Shown piece by piece: positions 60,166-64,000 of a DNA stretch of 64,000 bases. The notes under the pieces are model-generated. The model saw only the letters and a program-made list of their open reading frames with translations. It ran no database searches and was not told where the DNA came from. Each line of letters starts with the position of its first letter. Within the stretch, counting starts at the first letter, position 1. Source of the DNA: Euonymus europaeus (Eukaryota > Streptophyta > Magnoliopsida > Celastrales > Celastraceae); assembly GCA_963580455.1 (NCBI GenBank), contig OY756972.1, positions 1,565,001-1,629,000 on the forward strand, in the 5' to 3' direction. Position numbers and translations under genes: made by a program.

Positions 60166-61886
60166 TTCTTTACGTAAACGGTTTTATGAATATCCGTTGA
60201 CTCCGAGTTCTGAATTCGGTGATTTTTAGCTTGATTTCACACTACTTTTCGAGCTCTACGATCCTGGCATTTCGGATTTTGATTTCAGAACTCGTGGCTA
60301 GTTGGTCTCGTTTCACCTAGTTAGCCGCGAAATGTGGTTTCTTTGCGTAAACGGTTTTATGAATATCCGTTGACTCCGAGTTCTGAATTCGGTGATTTTT
60401 AGCTTGATTTCACACTACTTTTCGAGCTCTACGATCCTGGCATTTCGGATTTTGATTTCAGAACTCGTGGCTAGTTGGTCTCGTTTCACCTAGTTAGCCG
60501 CGAAATGTGGTTTCTTTGCGTAAACGGTTTTATGAATATCCGTTGACTCCGAGTTCTGAATTCGGTGATTTTGAGCTTGATTTCACACTACTTTTCGAGC
60601 TCTACAATCCTGGGTTTTCGGATTTCGATTTCAGAACTCGTGGCTAGTAGGTCTCGTTTCACCTAGTTTGCCGCGAAATGTGGTTTCTTTACGTAAACGG
60701 TTTTATGACTATCCGTTGACTCCGAGTTCTGAATTCGATGATTTTTAGCTTGATTTCACACTACTTTTCGAGCTCTACAATCCTGGGTTTTCGGATTTCG
60801 ATTTCAGAACTCGTGGCTAGTAGGTCTCGTTTCATCTAGTTTGCCGCGAAATGTGGTTTCTTTACGTAAACGGTTTTATGAATATCCGTTGACTCCGAGT
60901 TCTGAATTCGGTGATTTTTAGCTTGATTTCACACTACTTTTCGAGCTCTAAAATCCTGAGTTTTCGGATTTCGATTTCAGAACTCGTGGCTAGTAGGTCT
61001 CGTTTCACCTAGTTTGCCGCGAAATGTGGTTTCTTTACGTAAACAGTTTTATGAATATCCGTTGACTTCGAGTTCTGAATTCGGTGATTTTTAGCTTGAT
61101 TTCACACTAATTTTTGAGCTCTACAATCCTGGGTTTTCGGATTTCGATTTCAGAACTCGTGGCTAGTAGGTCTCGTTTCACCTAGTTAGCCGCGAAATGT
61201 GGTTTCTTTACGTAAACGGTTTTATGAATATCCGTTGACTCCGAGTTCTGAATTCGGTGATTTTTAGCTTTATTTCACACTACTTTTCGAGCTCTACGAT
61301 CCTGGAATTTCGGATTTTGATTTCAGAACTCGTGGCTAGTTGGTCTTGTTTCACCTAGTTAGCCGCGAAATGTGGTTTCTTTACGTAAACGGTTTTACGA
61401 ATATCCGTTGACTCCGAGTTCTGAATTCGGTGATTTATAGCTTGATTTCACACTACTTTTCGAGCTCTATGATCCTGGCATTTCGGATTTTGATTTCAGA
61501 ACTCGTGGCTAGTTGGTCTCGTTTCACCTAGTTAGCCGCGAAATGTGGTTTCTTTACGTAAACGGTTTTATGAATATCCGTTGACTCCGAGTTCTGAATT
61601 CGGTGATTTTTAGCTTGATTTCACACTACTTTTCGAGCTCTACAATCCTGGGTTTTCGGATTTCGATTTCAGAACTCATGGCTAGTAGGTCTCGTTTCAC
61701 CTAGTTTGCCGCGAAATGTTGTTTCTTTACGTAAACGGTTTTATGACTATCCGTTGACTCCAAGTTCTGAATTCGGTGATTTTTAGCTTGATTTCACACT
61801 ACTTTTCGAGCTCTACAATCCTGGGTTTTCAGATTTTGATTTCAGAACTCGTGGCTAGTAGGTCTTAGTTAGCCGCGAAATGTGGT
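60166..61886. repeat. 10-monomer HOR, next full copy (1,721 bp)
   Basis: The order and length match 58445-60165, with the 9-bp deletion at 61,865. The first four to five monomers are almost unchanged. From about 60,948 onward private changes are frequent: ctctaaaatcc, aacagtttt, gacttcgag, ctaatttttgag, cgatcctggaa, ggtcttgttt, ttttacgaat, gatttatagc, ctctatgatcc and ctccaag. This sharp change in similarity suggests that the right part has a separate, older history. Confidence 0.9.
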
Positions 61887-63426
61887 TTCTTTACGTAAAC
61901 GGTTTTATGAATATCCGTTGACTCCGAGTTCTGAATTCGGTGATTTTTAGCTTTATTTCACACTACTTTTCGAGCTCTACGATTCCTGGCGTTTCGGATT
62001 TTTATTTCAGAACTCGTGGCTAGTTGGTCTCGTTTCACCTAGTTAGCCGCGAAATGTGGTTTCTTTACGTAAACGGTTTTATGAATATCCGTTGACTCCG
62101 AGTTCTGAATTCGGTAATTTTTAGCTTGATTTCACACTACTTTTCAAGCTCTACGATTATGGAGTTTCGGATTTTGATTTCAGAACTCGTGGCTAGTTGG
62201 TCTCGTTTCACCTAGTTAGCCGCGAAATGTGGTTTCTTTACGTAAACGGTTTTATGAATATCCGTTGACTCCGAGTTCTGAATTCGGTGATTTTTAGCTT
62301 GATTTCACACTACTTTTCGAGCTCTACAATCCTGGATTTTCGGATTTTGATTTCAGAACTCGTGGCTAGTAGGTCTCGTTTCACCTAGTTAGCCGCGAAA
62401 TGTGGTTTATTTACGTAAACGGTTTTATGAATATCCGTTGACTCCGAGTTCTGAATTCGGTGATTTTTAGCTTGATTTCACACTAATTTTCAAGCTCTAC
62501 GATCCTTGCATTTCGGATTTTGATTTCAGAACTCGTGGCTAGTTGGTCTCATTTCACCTAGATAGCCGCGAAATGTGGTTTCTTTACGTAAACGGTTTTA
62601 TGAATATCCGTTGACTCCGAGTTCTGAATTCGGTGATTTTTAGCTTGATTTCACACTACTTTTCGAGCTCTACCATCCTGGGTTTTCGGATTTCGATTTC
62701 AGAACTCGTGGCTAGTTGGTCTCGTTTCACCTAGTTAGCCGCGAAATGTGGTTTCTTTACGTAAACGGTTTTATGAATATCCGTTGACTCCGAGTTCTGA
62801 ATTCGGTGATTTTTAGCTTGATTTCACACTACTTTTCGAGCTCTACAATCCTGGATTTTCGGATTTCGATTTCAGAACTCGTGGCTAGTAGGTCTCGTTT
62901 CACCTAGTTAGCCGCGAAATGTGGTTTCTTTACGTAAACGGTTTTATGAATATCCGTTGACTCCGAGTTCTGAATTCGGTGATTTTTAGCTTGATTTCAC
63001 ACTACTTTTCGAGCTCTACGATCCTGGCATTTCGGATTTTGATTTCAGAACTCGTGGCTAGTTGGTCTCGTTTCACCTAGTTAGCCGCGAAATGTGGTTT
63101 CTTTGCGTAAACGGTTTTATGAATATCCGTTGACTCCGAGTTCTGAATTCGGTGATTTTGATCTTGATTTCACACTACTTTTCGAGCTCTACAATCCTGG
63201 GTTTTCGGATTTCGATTTCAGAACTCGTGGCTAGTAGGTCTCGTTTCACCTAGTTTGCCGCGAAATGTGGTTTCTTTACGTAAACGGTTTTATGACTATC
63301 CGTTGACTCCGAGTTCTGAATTCGATGATTTTTAGCTTGATTTCACACTACTTTTCGAGCTCTACAATCCTGGGTTTTCGGATTTCGATTTCAGAACTCG
63401 TGGCCAGTAGGTCTCGTTTCATCTAG
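61887..63426. repeat. Segment repeated from 55.3-56.9 kb, right copy
   Basis: After the 9-bp-deletion monomer, the order is ctttat with cgattcctggcg (one extra t), C, caatcctgga, ctaattttcaagctctacgatccttgca (62499), a ccatcctggg monomer, caatcctgga, cgatcctggca, and tttgcg with ttttgatc. It then runs into gactatcc with ttcgatgattt, as in the 1,721-bp HOR. It is a hybrid of the two contexts in which the deletion monomer is found. Confidence 0.8.
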
Positions 63427-63590
63427 TTTGCCGCGAAATCGGTTTTATGAATATCCGTTGACTCCGAGTTCTGAATTCGGTGATTTTTAGCTTGATTTCA
63501 CACTACTTTTCGAGCTCTACAATCCTGGGTTTTCGGATTTTGATTTCAGAACTCGTGGCTAGTAGGTCTTAGTTAGCCGTGAAATGTGGT
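63427..63590. repeat. Monomer pair scarred by an 18-bp and a 9-bp deletion
   Basis: The text gaaatcggttttatg at 63,435-63,449 lacks 18 bases that normally span the monomer junction (monomer positions 169-173 and 1-13). This removes the whole ttctttacgtaaa motif; the break lies between 63,439 and 63,440. The same monomer carries the 9-bp deletion (junction 63,569), but without gactatcc. It is the only monomer I saw that lacks the TTTACGTAAA palindrome completely. Confidence 0.88.
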
Positions 63591-63937
63591 TTCTTTACGT
63601 AAACGGTTTTATGAATATCCGTTGACTCCGAGTTCTGAATTCGGTGATTTTTAGCTTTATTTCACACTACTTTTCGAGCTCTACGATTCCTGGCGTTTCG
63701 GATTTTTATTTCAGAACTCGTGGCTAGTTGGTCTCGTTTCACCTAGTTAGCCGCGAAATGTGGTTTCTTTACGTAAACGGTTTTATGAATATCCGTTGAC
63801 TCCGAGTTCTGAATTCGGTAATTTTTAGCTTGATTTCACACTACTTTTCAAGCTCTACGATTATGGAGTTTCGGATTTTGATTTCAGAACTCGTGGCTAG
63901 TTGGTCTCGTTTCACCTAGTTAGCCGCGAAATGTGGT
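63591..63937. repeat. ctttat/cgattcctggcg and C monomers, right-edge repeat
   Basis: These two monomers repeat those at 61,887-62,233 at 1,704 bp (10 x 173 minus 9, minus 18, plus 1), including the extra t in cgattcctgg and tttttatttcag. They start a further HOR copy that continues beyond the window. Confidence 0.85.
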
Positions 63938-64000
63938 TTCTTTACGTAAACGGTTTTATGAATATCCGTTGACTCCGAGTTCTGAATTCGGTGATTTTTA
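63938..64000. repeat. Partial monomer at the right edge
   Basis: The first 63 bases of a further monomer end inside gatttttagc. The array is cut by the window, not by a real boundary. Confidence 0.95.

Larger units (their letters stand above)
1..64000. repeat. 173-bp satellite DNA array filling the window
   Basis: A head-to-tail tandem repeat runs from the first to the last base. The c of the invariant ttctttacgt motif falls at 3, 176, 349, 522, 695, 868 and 1041, fixing the period at 173 bp. I counted 370 complete monomers and a 63-bp partial; net indels of -73 bp explain the final phase. All monomers have one orientation and no foreign insertion is visible. The consensus has about 72 G+C of 173 bases and 12 CpG. 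Each monomer carries an EcoRI site (position 47-52) and usually a SacI site (86-91). Such arrays build centromeric or other heterochromatin, and 173 bp is close to a nucleosome plus short linker; that role here is inference. Stop codons close all three forward frames at monomer positions 22-64 and all three reverse frames at 72-93, so the array is non-coding. I cannot name the satellite family or species. Confidence 0.98.

Noticed and set aside
1..64000. Protein-coding genes or open reading frames
   Set aside because: Stops fall in all three forward frames at monomer positions 22-64 and in all three reverse frames at 72-93 of each consensus monomer. 173 is not a multiple of 3. Open stretches are therefore limited to roughly one monomer and change frame with each repeat.
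1..64000. CRISPR array or other prokaryotic repeat locus
   Set aside because: The repeats are 173 bp and directly adjacent with no unique spacers. Length, divergence pattern and HOR structure fit eukaryotic satellite DNA.
1..64000. CENP-B box in the monomer
   Set aside because: I searched the ttcg-containing segments on both strands against the NTTCGNNNNANNCGGGN pattern. The nearest (reverse strand of the ccgcgaa segment, and ttcgagctc) lack the required A and CGGG.
1..64000. Plant W-box (ttgact) and ACGT-core elements as regulatory sites
   Set aside because: Both occur in essentially every monomer of a non-coding array with no gene nearby. They are short enough to be chance, and nothing supports a promoter role.
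1..64000. tRNA, 5S or other rRNA gene repeats
   Set aside because: A 173-bp period could suggest a short RNA gene array, but I see no tRNA-like B box (ggttcgaatcc-like), no 5S-like internal promoter and no T-run terminator at a constant place. The variable half tolerates many changes.
1..64000. Telomere or subtelomere repeats
   Set aside because: No TTTAGGG, TTAGGG, TTAGG or similar short tandem run was found at either edge or inside.
1..64000. Assembly artefact from collapsed or duplicated contig ends
   Set aside because: Near-identical blocks such as 58445-60165 and 60166-61886 could arise from misassembly. However, each copy has private bases, and spacings obey exact monomer arithmetic throughout. 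Read-level confirmation would still be decisive.

Overview
The whole 64,000-base window is one uninterrupted satellite DNA array. Every base belongs to a tandem repeat with a 173-bp monomer. All copies are in the same orientation: about 370 complete monomers, then a 63-bp partial one at the right edge. The array runs off both ends. I find no gene, RNA gene, transposon, telomere repeat or non-satellite spacer. The consensus is about 42% GC with about 12 CpG per monomer. Such an array points to a eukaryotic nuclear chromosome, in centromeric, pericentromeric or other constitutive heterochromatin. Monomer length and style fit a flowering plant best, but I do not recognise the family, so the organism is open.

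Monomer positions below count from the first base of the window (position 1 = first t of ttctttacgt). Positions 1-60 are nearly invariant. They hold a 10-bp palindrome (4-13), a 17-bp imperfect dyad (38-54) and an EcoRI site (47-52). Most variation lies at about 65-118 and 133-164. Linked variants define recurring monomer types: A (caatcctgggttttcgg, ctagtagg), B (caatcctagcg, cttgtagg, gttccacc), C (ggtaattttt, ttcaagctc, cgattatggag, ctagttgg), D (atcggttgac, ctaattttcgag, cgagcctggtg), E (gattttttgctttat, cgatcctggca), F (ctgtattcgg, gattacacac), G (caatcttggca, acttgtgg, cctatttagcc) and H (catttctgatt, gatttaagaac, tttaacc, ccgcaaaatg).

These types recur in fixed orders, so the array has higher-order repeat (HOR) structure, but the HOR changes along the window. 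The blocks are: 16-monomer spacing of a six-monomer block (0.5-4.3 kb); a 9/10-monomer pair (6.2-9.5 kb); 9-monomer spacing (11.9-14.5 kb); 13- then 12-monomer spacing (15.4-22.0 kb); a D-D-F-H-like cassette used four times (19.9-28.4 kb); a 31-monomer-spaced duplication (23.5-31.0 kb); a 10/12/22-monomer HOR family (30.6-42.4 kb); a 14-monomer HOR (43.2-52.2 kb); 8-monomer spacing (52.1-54.5 kb); and a 10-monomer HOR of 1,721 bp marked by a 9-bp deletion (55-64 kb). Copies that differ by a whole number of monomers, and monomers that look like crossovers between two types, show evolution by unequal exchange and local amplification.

Spacings were measured by hand from marker variants and agree with 173 x n after known indels. 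The summed indels (net -73 bp over 370 monomers) account for the phase at the right edge. Percent identities were not computed.
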